Source: Burkholderia lata
GTDB taxonomy: Bacteria > Pseudomonadota > Gammaproteobacteria > Burkholderiales > Burkholderiaceae
Assembly: GCF_902499335.1 (NCBI RefSeq)
Contig: NZ_CABVQK010000020.1
Location: 121,595-185,594 of the forward strand
Direction of reading: 5' to 3'
DNA length: 64,000 bases
Both the position numbers and the translations under genes were made by a program. Shown here in pieces: positions 33,130 through 42,182 of the stretch (its first letter is position 1; the number at the start of each line of letters is the position of its first letter). The notes beneath the pieces were generated by a model that searched no databases, had not been told where the DNA came from, and saw only the letters and a list, made by a program, of their open reading frames with translations.

Positions 33130-33158
33130 TTGACAAATGGCTATTAATTTAATACTAT
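33130..33158 (+). promoter_or_regulatory. Near-consensus sigma-70 promoter
   Basis: TTGACA (33130-33135), exactly 17 bases, TACTAT (33153-33158). Transcription should start near 33165, ahead of the short structured RNA and upstream of the PLD-type nuclease gene. Confidence 0.8.
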
Positions 33159-33164
33159 TAAATT

Positions 33165-33290
33165 GCTTTGGTAGAACATCTATATTTGAATTTCTGTAAA
33201 TGTCAAGTGGTGTTCTGTTAGAAACCGGGTGGTGCCGAATCTAACGAAAAGAAAAAAGGCTAGTCTCAATGACTAGCCTTCTTCTTTTTT
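33165..33290 (+). ncRNA. Candidate small RNA (about 125 nt)
   Basis: It runs from the strong promoter at 33130-33158 to the terminator at 33256-33290 and has no Shine-Dalgarno-led frame. Two hairpins are directly adjacent: AGAACA (33173-33178) with TGTTCT (33211-33216), then GTTAGA (33217-33222) with TCTAAC (33240-33245). This could be an independent sRNA, or a leader whose terminator attenuates the nuclease gene that starts 92 bases later. Confidence 0.6.
33256..33290. terminator. Strong bidirectional terminator
   Basis: AAGGCTAGTC-TCAAT-GACTAGCCTT, a 10-bp stem, followed by CTTCTTTTTT on the plus strand and TTTTTTC on the minus strand. It lies between the strong promoter and the nuclease start at 33382. 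Confidence 0.88.
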
Positions 33291-33381
33291 GTTGTCTAGA
33301 TGGCAATTGAAGCAAGTTCTTCCAGATCTATGCGGGTGTCTGTCTCCTTGATATCATTGCGTAACATCTTGGAGGGCATAC

Positions 33382-34569
33382 ATGGCGAAGGCACGGTTCC
33401 TACTGCAAGCAGTGACTGAGGAAGATCACTCAACTATCATCAAAGAGGCCCTTGGAAAGGACCTGGACAAGCTACTGATCAGTGTTGCCTTTGCGAAGAG
33501 TCAAGGTGCTGCTGTCATCAAGGCCGCACTAGAAAAGAACAAGGGGAAGTGTGCTGTCTTCGTGGGCATCCGAAACGACATCACTTCCTATCAGGCCCTG
33601 GAAGTGATTTTGGAGACTGGTGCGAACCTCTATGTGGTTGATACAGGGTCACGCACTACCATCTTTCATCCCAAGATATACCTCGCCAAATTCAAAAAAT
33701 CAGCAACAGCAATCATAGGTAGTGCCAATCTGACTTTTGGCGGCCTACACAACAATATTGAAGCTAGTTCTATCCTTGATCTTGATTTGAGCACTGCTGA
33801 CGACAAGAGTTTTGTTGATCAGACTGAGGCAATATTTAATCACCTTGCCGCTGCTCATCCTGAGCATGTTCTAAATATCAAGAGCAAGAAGGATATTAGA
33901 GAAATCTTTGAGAGTGGTAGAGTTGTTGATGAAACTGTCGTAATAAAGCAGAAGAGCTCCAGGCCATCAAAGGGAAAAGGTGATACTACTCCTTTGATGA
34001 AGCTATTCAAGAAGTTTCCACTTCCAGTCACCAAAAAGAAGGCGGGTAAAGAATTTATTGACGAAATCATCGTCAAAGAAGATGGAAAAGAAGAAGTTAC
34101 CCGCCGCCCTAGCATTGCGAAACCAAACACCCAAGATTACTACTTGGTCTGGCAGAGCAACGAATTGAAAGAACGGGATTTGAATATTCCCAAGGGCACA
34201 AACACCAATCCTACTGGATCTATGCTCTGGAAAAAGGGAGCAATGGAAGGCATAGATCAGCGGCATTACTTCCGTGATGAAGTTTTCACTGATGTGGGTT
34301 GGGTAGTTGATGCCAAATTGCCTCATTATGAAAGATCTCAAATCAAAGCTCATATATTTACCAAAGGTGAGTATAGAGGAACTTTTGATTTGAAAATATC
34401 ACACAACACAGACACAACTTCAAAGTCATATCAGCAGAACAATGCTATGACCAATGTTAGTTGGGGTGATGCAAAGAGTCTGATTGCACAAAACGATCTG
34501 TTGGGGCGGATTATGACCTTGCATAGAAAAGACTCCACCCCACCAGAGTTCATGATTGAGATTGATTAA
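33382..34569 (+). CDS. Phospholipase-D-fold restriction endonuclease (NgoFVII/BfiI-like)
   Basis: A 395-residue nuclease. The N-terminal PLD-type half has FHPKIYLAKFKKSATAIIGS then ANLTFGGLHNNIEASSIL (about residues 94-130): the H-x-K...G-S-x-N motif of metal-independent PLD nucleases, one per subunit, so it should act as a dimer. The C-terminal half (from about 250, DYYLVWQSNELKERDLNIPK) resembles the B3-like DNA-recognition domain of NgoFVII/BfiI enzymes. TTGGAGGG precedes ATG 33382. It converges with and overlaps by four bases the methyltransferase at 34566, forming a restriction-modification pair. The recognition site is unknown. Confidence 0.85.
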   Translation: MAKARFLLQAVTEEDHSTIIKEALGKDLDKLLISVAFAKSQGAAVIKAALEKNKGKCAVFVGIRNDITSYQALEVILETGANLYVVDTGSRTTIFHPKIYLAKFKKSATAIIGSANLTFGGLHNNIEASSILDLDLSTADDKSFVDQTEAIFNHLAAAHPEHVLNIKSKKDIREIFESGRVVDETVVIKQKSSRPSKGKGDTTPLMKLFKKFPLPVTKKKAGKEFIDEIIVKEDGKEEVTRRPSIAKPNTQDYYLVWQSNELKERDLNIPKGTNTNPTGSMLWKKGAMEGIDQRHYFRDEVFTDVGWVVDAKLPHYERSQIKAHIFTKGEYRGTFDLKISHNTDTTSKSYQQNNAMTNVSWGDAKSLIAQNDLLGRIMTLHRKDSTPPEFMIEID

Positions 34570-36200
34570 TCACTGATTCGTTGTCGCCTATTCTTCAAAC
34601 GCTTCCAAGCATTCAATAGAATAGCCTGCTGCTCAGTGGTAACTCCAAGCGCCCCCAAGACAATTCTTGATTGTTGTTCAAGAATTTCAGGGGCACTTTC
34701 TTTTTTATAGATACCGTTCAAAGCTTCCAAATCAAATTTGGTGAGCTTCTTGGGGTAGGCAATAGCTAGTTCTTCAATCTCAGAAGGAACAAGCTCAAGA
34801 ACTCCGCCTCCATAGTGACGGCCTTCAAGTTCTGCACTCAAAGCAGTAAGTGCCGTTAAAAAGCAGAAGACAAGCTTGTCAGCGGCAATGTTTTCCTTAG
34901 CTGTAATCCGATATGCTGTGTCGGTCGTGTAGGCTTCAACAGTATTGAGAATTAGCTTTGGAATATCATGACTGCGTTTGAGCATGCCAATCCTCGTTGA
35001 ATACACAGAAGGAACCGTATACCAAGGCTTTCTGATCCTGCACTTATAACGAGTATGCAGCTTCTCAGACTCGCCAAGAGCAATGTATTCCTTCACCTTC
35101 TTGGGAAGCTTGCTCAATTCATCTTTGATAAGAATGAAGTTGGTAGGGTTGCCTTTTTCAGCATTCTCTTGATGCTGCTTCTCATCATAGATAAGACCGG
35201 GACAATGCTCGCTTCGTCCAAACATTGGATGAGCGAACTTTGCCAATCCATATTCATGAACTACTTCATTGGGGACTAAGAAGAATTTGTTTGCACCGGT
35301 GACGATACCAACGTCCACTTTCGCAATATCATGGAATTTATGAACTTCATCAAGTTTCAATAGCGACTTGTAGAGTGTTCTTTCTTCACTGGTCAAGAGG
35401 GCTTGTGTCCATTTGCCTTCAACAGTTTCGCCATTGATGCGTGGTGTGTTCTCAAAAGTCTTCTCTGGATCTTCTTTAAGAAAATCCTTGCCAGCTACTT
35501 TATAGATACCAAGTCCATAAGAATGATCTTTGATTTCTTGCTTCTTTTCTGCAAAAAGAATGATGGCACCTTGAAGTGTGCCTTCAAACCAAATTTCTTC
35601 TGGATCAATGATAAGTAGCTTGCTGCATTGTTCACCGAGGTAAGTTCTAAGTGATTGTGCATGCATGACGTGAATGATTTCAGCAGGCAAAATCATTCCA
35701 AGCCTACCACCAGGCTTCAAAGTCTTGATTGCTGCAATGACAAATGGAACCCAAGCATTAGTATGCTTGGTGAATTTCAAGTGCTCGCTCTTGAAAATGA
35801 TCTCAGATTTTTCTTGAGATTCCGCAGGTAGATATTGGTAGCGAATAAATGGTGGATTTCCCACCACTGCATCATACTCAGTCTTTCCTGTCGTCATGAG
35901 CTTGATTGCATGATCTAAAAAGTCAGCACACTTGATTGTGCTTTCTATTTTTAACTGCGAAGCTCGTTTTTTTGCCTTCTTGGCTTCATCATCAAATAAC
36001 TCAAAGCCGTGAAAGTGTAGATTTCCAGTATTGCCAACATTGTGGAAAGCTTTGACAAAAATCCCATCGCCACAGCTTGGTTCTAAGACATGCTGGGGAG
36101 ATTTTTTTGAAATCCATTTGGCAATGAAAGTGGCTAGATCTTCTGGAGTGTAGTAGCCACCACGAAGCTTTTGTTCAGATTCATTTTCAATGAAGTTCAT
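34566..36200 (-). CDS. N6-adenine DNA methyltransferase (NPPF class)
   Basis: A 544-residue gamma-type methyltransferase. Motif I is VLEPSCGDGIFVKAFHNVG (about residues 39-57), motif IV is VVGNPPFIRYQYLP (about 112-125), and GGRLGMILPAEIIHVMHAQS follows. The C-terminal half (EVHKFHDIAKVDVGIVTGAN onward) is the target-recognition part seen in Eco57I/TaqI-type enzymes. It protects DNA from the convergent PLD-type nuclease. Its ATG overlaps the stop of the small RHH-like gene (ATGA), so regulator and methylase are made together. Confidence 0.88.
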   Translation of the reverse strand: MNFIENESEQKLRGGYYTPEDLATFIAKWISKKSPQHVLEPSCGDGIFVKAFHNVGNTGNLHFHGFELFDDEAKKAKKRASQLKIESTIKCADFLDHAIKLMTTGKTEYDAVVGNPPFIRYQYLPAESQEKSEIIFKSEHLKFTKHTNAWVPFVIAAIKTLKPGGRLGMILPAEIIHVMHAQSLRTYLGEQCSKLLIIDPEEIWFEGTLQGAIILFAEKKQEIKDHSYGLGIYKVAGKDFLKEDPEKTFENTPRINGETVEGKWTQALLTSEERTLYKSLLKLDEVHKFHDIAKVDVGIVTGANKFFLVPNEVVHEYGLAKFAHPMFGRSEHCPGLIYDEKQHQENAEKGNPTNFILIKDELSKLPKKVKEYIALGESEKLHTRYKCRIRKPWYTVPSVYSTRIGMLKRSHDIPKLILNTVEAYTTDTAYRITAKENIAADKLVFCFLTALTALSAELEGRHYGGGVLELVPSEIEELAIAYPKKLTKFDLEALNGIYKKESAPEILEQQSRIVLGALGVTTEQQAILLNAWKRLKNRRQRISD

Positions 36201-36376
36201 TTCTTATTATTCTTCATAGTGAAAATTTCTGGGTGATTGTTCTTCATGTGTTCTTCTACGGTTTTTATAAACCAATCTTTCAAAGTGATTTGCTCTAGGG
36301 CTAGGCAAGCATAAAATTTTTTCTTTAGCTCAGGCTCTATCTCTAGCACTATTCGCCCTGACTCTCCGATAGCCAT
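36197..36376 (-). CDS. Small ribbon-helix-helix-like regulator of the PLD restriction-modification module
   Basis: A 59-residue protein, MAIGESGRIVLEIEPELKKK, which fits an Arc/CopG-type layout: a short strand (GRIVLEI), helix (PELKKKFYACLAL), turn and second helix (TLKDWFIKTVEEHMKN). AAGG lies upstream of ATG 36376 and the stop overlaps the methyltransferase ATG. A palindrome with arms TGTGAT/ATCACA lies 12-33 bases upstream, a natural autoregulatory operator. By analogy with controller proteins it may set methylase levels. Assignment rests on length, pattern and context. Confidence 0.65.
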   Translation of the reverse strand: MAIGESGRIVLEIEPELKKKFYACLALEQITLKDWFIKTVEEHMKNNHPEIFTMKNNKK

Positions 36377-36386
36377 TATGTGCCTT

Positions 36387-36409
36387 ATGTGATGTTACAT
36401 AGATCACAT
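36387..36409. promoter_or_regulatory. Operator-like inverted repeat upstream of the RHH gene
   Basis: ATGTGAT (36387-36393) and ATCACAT (36403-36409) flank nine bases. Position just upstream of the small regulator suggests autoregulation of the regulator-methyltransferase operon. Confidence 0.6.
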
Positions 36410-36440
36410 CATCTTAACTGCCAAGCAGTTCTGCGTCAAT

Positions 36441-36469
36441 AAAAAAGCACCCGAAGGTGCTCTTTTTTG
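36441..36469. terminator. Bidirectional terminator
   Basis: AAAAAAGCACC-CGAA-GGTGCTCTTTTTT. On the minus strand it ends the H-NS-like gene. Confidence 0.85.
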
Positions 36470-36487
36470 GGGGCATTGCCTGCCTGT

Positions 36488-36811
36488 CTAGACTCGGTAT
36501 TTTTCAATGTCTTCACCGGCTGCTTGAGCTTCAACCACCCACTTGGGCTTCCTACCTTGCTTGACTCCTGACCAAGTGAGATCACCGTTGCGATACATGA
36601 CAACAGCCTCCTTGCTACCTGTGGTCTTCTTGGCAGGTTTGGAGGAAGAAGAAAAGCCAAGCTGTGCAGCAGTCAACCCATACTTGGCGATCTTGGCCTT
36701 CATGTCAGTCAAGACAGCTTCAATCTCAGATTGCTTGATGGCTTCAGCTTGTTCAGTGAGCTTCTTGATTTGCTCTTGAAGTTCATCATACGTAGGGGTT
36801 GCAGTTGCCAT
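36488..36811 (-). CDS. H-NS family nucleoid protein
   Basis: A 107-residue H-NS-type xenogeneic silencer. The N-terminal coiled coil (YDELQEQIKKLTEQAEAIKQ onward) mediates oligomerisation. The C-terminal DNA-binding loop reads YRNGDLTWSGVKQGRKPKWV, the extended betaproteobacterial form of the core hook motif. ATG 36811 (MATATPTY) is preferred to 36847. As cargo of an AT-rich element in a GC-rich host, it probably silences island genes to limit cost. It has its own terminator and lies beside the integrase. Confidence 0.9.
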   Translation of the reverse strand: MATATPTYDELQEQIKKLTEQAEAIKQSEIEAVLTDMKAKIAKYGLTAAQLGFSSSSKPAKKTTGSKEAVVMYRNGDLTWSGVKQGRKPKWVVEAQAAGEDIEKYRV

Positions 36812-36853
36812 TGGCTTGATCCTCTTGGTGGAAGTTTGTTCGCACATCTTAAC

Positions 36854-38134
36854 TTAGTTCCTGTCGCCATAATAGGCATTAGTCATGGCAGAAGAACTAT
36901 GCCCTGCAAGCAGCATAATTTCTTCTTCATTCAATGATTGGCCTGACCTGAGTTTTGCAAAGACTTCTGCAAGACGATCAGGCATGTTTTGAATGGTTTG
37001 TTCAACAGTCTGTGGTGACACTCCCATTTCTTTGGCAATCTGGAAGTTGTTAGACCTCTTCTGGCGAATGAGCTTGGTCAGTGCAGTCCTGCGGGTATCA
37101 TGGAAGTGAAGCCTTGTGTCAGGGTCATCATAAAGACCAAGAGCCTTCAAGGCATCCACCCAGTATTGCCTGAAATTCCAGTGAGTCAATTTGAAGATAG
37201 GGCCTTTGGCAAGTCTGTTGGTCTTGAGCCATTCACGAAACTCTTCATCTTCTGGAATCATGATGTCCCTTGGCTTTCCATTCTTTGTTTTGGGAATGTG
37301 GATAGACCAAAGATTAAGATTCACGTTTTCCCACTGAGCACCAAGCACTTCACTCTTTCGTGCTCCTGACTCAAGACAGGTGACAAACAGATAGTAAGGT
37401 TCTTGATTGGCTTTGAGCTTCAACCATTCTGCAATCTGAACAGCTTCATCTTCAGAGAGAACCCGTTTCCTTCCAAGATATGCTTTAGGCTTTTCACCCT
37501 TGGGCAACATCTTCACTGGGTTCATGAGCCCATTGGGGAATTGTTCAGGATAGAGCTTGTAGACCTTCTCAAAAGCTGAACTGATAGTTGAGATTTCACG
37601 AAGGATAGTGTTGTTCTTGATACCTGTGCTTTTCCTTGATTCCATGTAGGCGATCAAGAGCCAGAAGTCCACGGTGTCAATCTTGAATTGTCCAAAATCA
37701 ATGTGGTCTTTATTGAATGTCCTGCCAAGCATTGCATCAACAATCGTGCTGTGATAACGATAGTTGTCAATCTTGGGGCCAAGTTGTTTAAGATAGATTG
37801 GAATTTGGGGAATAGCACGAAGACAACGATTGCTGTTGGTCTTCAGTGAAGTAGGGGAATGCTTGCTCATGTATTGCTCAAAGTAGTCCTTGAGCAGCCT
37901 TCTCATGTCAGGCATTTCAAGTTGATACTTTTGATCAAAAATGAGATTCTGAGGAACACCAGTATTGATACGGTGAAGCTCTTGCTCTTCCCATGACCTA
38001 GCTACAGCTTCATCATCAAAGAGCTTGGAGAGGTTTTCGCCTCCTTTGCGGATCTGGACACGCCACCTGGTGACGCTGACCTTGCGACCAGTCTCCTTGT
38101 TCAGAACCTTGTACTTGATTGGGTAGACCGACAC
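36854..38134 (-). CDS. int: Tyrosine recombinase / integrase
   Basis: A 426-residue integrase at the right end of the element, facing inward from attR. The catalytic residues are visible: Arg259 in LESGARKSEVLG, His345-x-x-Arg348 in HFHDTRRTALTK, His412 in LLAGHSSSAMTN, and nucleophile Tyr421 or Tyr422 in NAYYGDRN. The stretch between Arg348 and His412 is about 40 residues longer than in most phage-type integrases, an unusual insertion. The N-terminal arm-binding region begins with RWRVQIRKGGENLSKLFDDE. It should catalyse insertion at the GCTTCAA core in rarA. Confidence 0.93.
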   Translation of the reverse strand: MSVYPIKYKVLNKETGRKVSVTRWRVQIRKGGENLSKLFDDEAVARSWEEQELHRINTGVPQNLIFDQKYQLEMPDMRRLLKDYFEQYMSKHSPTSLKTNSNRCLRAIPQIPIYLKQLGPKIDNYRYHSTIVDAMLGRTFNKDHIDFGQFKIDTVDFWLLIAYMESRKSTGIKNNTILREISTISSAFEKVYKLYPEQFPNGLMNPVKMLPKGEKPKAYLGRKRVLSEDEAVQIAEWLKLKANQEPYYLFVTCLESGARKSEVLGAQWENVNLNLWSIHIPKTKNGKPRDIMIPEDEEFREWLKTNRLAKGPIFKLTHWNFRQYWVDALKALGLYDDPDTRLHFHDTRRTALTKLIRQKRSNNFQIAKEMGVSPQTVEQTIQNMPDRLAEVFAKLRSGQSLNEEEIMLLAGHSSSAMTNAYYGDRN

Positions 38135-38175
38135 TGTGACCCCTTCCTATGCTGACCTGCACAAGCCACTCTGAG

Positions 38176-38260
38176 CCTTGGCTTGCACAATCAATTTTGT
38201 TGGTGCAAAAAATTGTGCATGAAAAGCGGTGTTTTGTGCAAAAAACCGTGAGTCATGCAC
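38176..38260. repeat. Integrase arm-type repeats next to attR
   Basis: Short repeats TTGCACAAT, GGTGCAAAAAATTGTGC and TTTGTGCAAAAAACC contain the shared word GTGCAAAAAA in direct and TTGTGC/GCACAA in inverted form. They lie between int and the crossover core, where integrases bind arm sites. Confidence 0.55.
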
Positions 38261-38302
38261 TCCAACCTATTGATTTACAACAGGTGCATAGGATCGTATC
38301 TG

Positions 38303-38309
38303 GCTTCAA
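38303..38309. repeat. Right attachment core (attR)
   Basis: GCTTCAA, the second copy of the seven-base core. Element sequence (GTATCTG) is to the left and the resumed host rarA (CAAGGGGCAGCAG) to the right. Confidence 0.8.
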
Positions 38310-39270
38310 CAAGGGGCAGCAGGACGCGTTGCTGCCGTTCGTCGAGTCGGGGCTCGTGACCTTCATCGGCGCGACGACCGAGAACCCGAGCTTCGAGGTC
38401 AATTCGGCCTTGCTGTCGCGGGCTCAGGTGTACGTGCTGAAGTCGCTGGACGACGACGAGATGCGCCAGTTGCTGAAGCGCGCGCAGGAAATCGCGCTCG
38501 ACGGCCTGTCGTTCGACGACAAGGCGATCGATACGCTGGTCGGCTATGCGGACGGCGACGCGCGGCGCTTCCTGAACCTGCTCGAGCAGGCGCAGACGGC
38601 GGCCACGTCGGCCGGCACCGCGACGATCGACGCCGAATTCGTCAGCAGCGCGATGACGCTGAACGCACGGCGCTTCGACAAGGGCGGCGACAACTTCTAC
38701 GACCAGATCTCGGCATTGCACAAGTCGGTGCGCGGTTCGAGCCCGGACGGCGCACTGTACTGGTTCTGCCGGATGATCGACGGCGGCGCGGATCCGAAGT
38801 ATCTCGCGCGGCGGATCGTGCGGATGGCGTGGGAAGACATCGGCCTCGCCGATCCGCGCGCGCTGCAGATGGCGAACGACGCGGCCGAAACCTACGAGCG
38901 GCTCGGCTCGCCGGAAGGCGAGCTCGCGCTCGGGCAGGCGGTGATCTATCTCGCGTGCGCGGCGAAGAGCAACGCGGGCTACAACGCGTTCAACCAGGCG
39001 ATGGCGTTCGTGAAGCAGGACAAGTCGCGCGAGGTGCCCGTGCATCTGCGCAACGCGCCGACCAAGCTGATGAAGGAACTCGGCTACGGTCACGCTTACC
39101 GTTACGCGCACGACGAGCCGAATGCGTATGCGGCCGGCGAGACGTACCTGCCGGACGGGATGCGCGAACCGCGCTGGTACAAGCCGGTGCCGCGCGGGCT
39201 CGAATCGAAGATCGCCGACAAGCTCGCGTGGCTGCGCGAACTCGACCGCGAGGCCGGCAAGAAGGACTGA
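38303..39270 (+). pseudogene. rarA: Host rarA, 3' fragment
   Basis: The GC-rich host gene resumes at FNKGQQDALLPFVESGL and runs to the normal stop. It holds sensor 1, the lid and the C-terminal tetramerisation region (RRFDKGGDNFYDQISALHKS) of RarA but lacks Walker A and B. The open frame extends upstream into the element to about 38149, without a ribosome site. It is a displaced remnant of the gene whose 5' part is at 23586-23935; its codons are intact, so excision would restore a functional gene. Confidence 0.93.
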
Positions 39271-39316
39271 CGGAGCAACGTCCGGCGCGGTCCGCGCCGG
39301 TGCCGTCGCGAAGGCA

Positions 39317-39586
39317 TCAGCGCTTGCGGGCCGCCGGCTGCTTCTTCCAGTAGCTGAATGGCTCCTGATGGCATTCGATGTCGAGTTCGGCGACGCGCGC
39401 GTTCAGGCTCTGCTGCGCATCGGCGATCGCGAGGTTGTAGATCGCGGGCGCGATCTCCTCGACGAAGAAGTGCAGCAGCGCGCCGGCCTGGATATTGCCG
39501 ATCGGCTCGTCCATGTTTTCTGTGAAATAGCGTTGCAGCGACGCGATCGCGCGGTCGCGTACATCCTTGTCCAGTTCGATGGCCAT
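39317..39586 (-). CDS. DUF2164 family protein
   Basis: An 89-residue protein MAIELDKDVRDRAIASLQRY, with the family's typical ENMDEPIGNIQAGALLHFF and EIAPAIYNLAIADAQ segments. ATG 39586 is followed by a good helical sequence; longer upstream readings are rejected. It lies convergent with rarA and divergent from serS. Function of the family is unknown. Confidence 0.85.
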   Translation of the reverse strand: MAIELDKDVRDRAIASLQRYFTENMDEPIGNIQAGALLHFFVEEIAPAIYNLAIADAQQSLNARVAELDIECHQEPFSYWKKQPAARKR

Positions 39587-39848
39587 CGGGTTCCTTGAGT
39601 AGCTGTGACGTGTGGCGGGTGTCTCGTTCGATGCGCTGCCACGGGCGCGCACGGGCGTTTCGCGATCCGCGGCGGTGCGATGCCGCGCGATTCTCGGGTG
39701 CCGGCGGGCGGACCGGCAACGCGATACTGCCATGGCCGTCGCACCACGGTCATCGCCCGTTTGCAGCATTGTCCGTCCGGCCAGTGCCGTGGCGGCCGCG
39801 CGGTGCGTTAGAATTCCCGTCTTACACAACGATTCTCCAAGTCCTCCC

Positions 39849-41150
<1,302 letters not shown>

Positions 41151-41286
41151 GATCCTGCTCCCGCAAGTTCTTGAAGCTCTCGTAAAAATATTTGCAAAAA
41201 GGGCTTGTGGGTTTCGAAGAGATCGTTCTATAATCTTTTCTTTCGCGGAAACGACCAACCGCGAAATGCAGTAAAGCAGCAAGGAA

Positions 41287-41377
<91 letters not shown>

Positions 41378-41387
41378 AAATACGAAG

Positions 41388-41418
41388 CCCCTTGATCCGG
41401 AAGGATCAAGGGGTTTTT
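41388..41418 (+). terminator. Terminator of tRNA-Ser(CGA)
   Basis: CCCCTTGATCC-GGAA-GGATCAAGGGG followed by TTTTT, 10 bases after the tRNA. Confidence 0.92.
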
Positions 41419-42182
41419 CGTTTTGGGCTCGCGGTGCGTGCGTCGTGTTGCAGCCGTAACAGCTCGACCGTCGGCATATCGGATCGTGCCGATGCGATGG
41501 CGCCCACCGCGTGCATGATCGTGCCGCGTCCTCGATACAGCCGCGCTGAATGGCAAACTGCGCGTCGGTCGTGCTGAATGCCGTGATGATCGTGTCGACA
41601 CCGACCCGGGGCACGACCTGTCCGACGTGATCGCGAGGATCGTATTCGGCGTGCTGTCGAGCGTCGTTGTGCGCCGCTGGATGGCGGGGTAGTGCCGTGC
41701 CGCGAATCGCCTGCAGGCGCACGGAGCAGGCTTTGAGAACCTGCCCTGACACATCGCACCACCTTGCCGGTTGGGCTGGGTGATGATCCAGTTGTCAGGC
41801 GTGTTCGCCGAGTTCGAGTGGGAAATGGTCCGCTGGCGGACGGCGATGCAGTCTTCGAAGGCGCGTTGTGTCCTTTATACAGGCCACGAAGCGTTGAGTC
41901 CGAAGACGAGCGCCGCGCGCAATCGCGTCGACCAACACACCTGACCGGTGCTCTCTGCGTAAAGGCCATTTGCAGAGGGGGAGGGGGAATGCCACTCAGC
42001 TTGCGCTCCCCGTCCCCGGAGATTCGCGCTGCCAGCAGGCCGCGCTGAACCGCGCGACAAGCGTCACGACTTTGTATCAAAGCCGTCGTTCCAGGTTGCT
42101 CCGGGAGCAGTCGGACACACCTGACGCTAGTCGCTTGGCCCATCACCCTGAACACGATGATTGGCGCGGCCCTTCCGCTGGA
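41419..42182. other. Gene-poor accessory patch after tRNA-Ser(CGA)
   Basis: About 760 bases without an intact gene. Fragments of translated sequence look like decayed genes: a serine-recombinase piece at 41783-41860, and a short hydrophobic stretch (SDVIARIVFGVLSSVVVRRW) near 41615-41690. GC content is lower than in the neighbouring genes. This looks like the residue of an old insertion beside the tRNA. Confidence 0.5.
41783..41944 (+). pseudogene. Serine recombinase (resolvase/invertase) relic
   Basis: The frame MIQLSGVFAEFEWEMVRWR resembles the conserved LLxLLGAFAEFERxLIRER helix of resolvases and invertases. Only this helix is present; the catalytic N-terminal serine region and the C-terminal helix-turn-helix are missing, and the frame soon degenerates and stops at 41944. 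It marks a former mobile element next to tRNA-Ser. Confidence 0.55.

Larger units (their letters stand above)
23929..38309. mobile_element. Integrative mobilizable island inserted in rarA
   Basis: About 14.37 kb of AT-rich DNA with codon use quite unlike the flanks. It is bounded by direct copies of GCTTCAA (23929-23935 and 38303-38309) inside the split rarA gene. Joining the left host sequence to the right host sequence through one copy restores an uninterrupted rarA reading frame (HRFNKGQQDALL). It carries a tyrosine recombinase beside its right end, a HEN relaxase and MobC, a complete replacement rarA, an H-NS homologue, an XRE regulator, two restriction-modification modules and candidate RNAs. 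No conjugative transfer genes or replication initiator are visible, so transfer would need a helper element. Confidence 0.93.
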
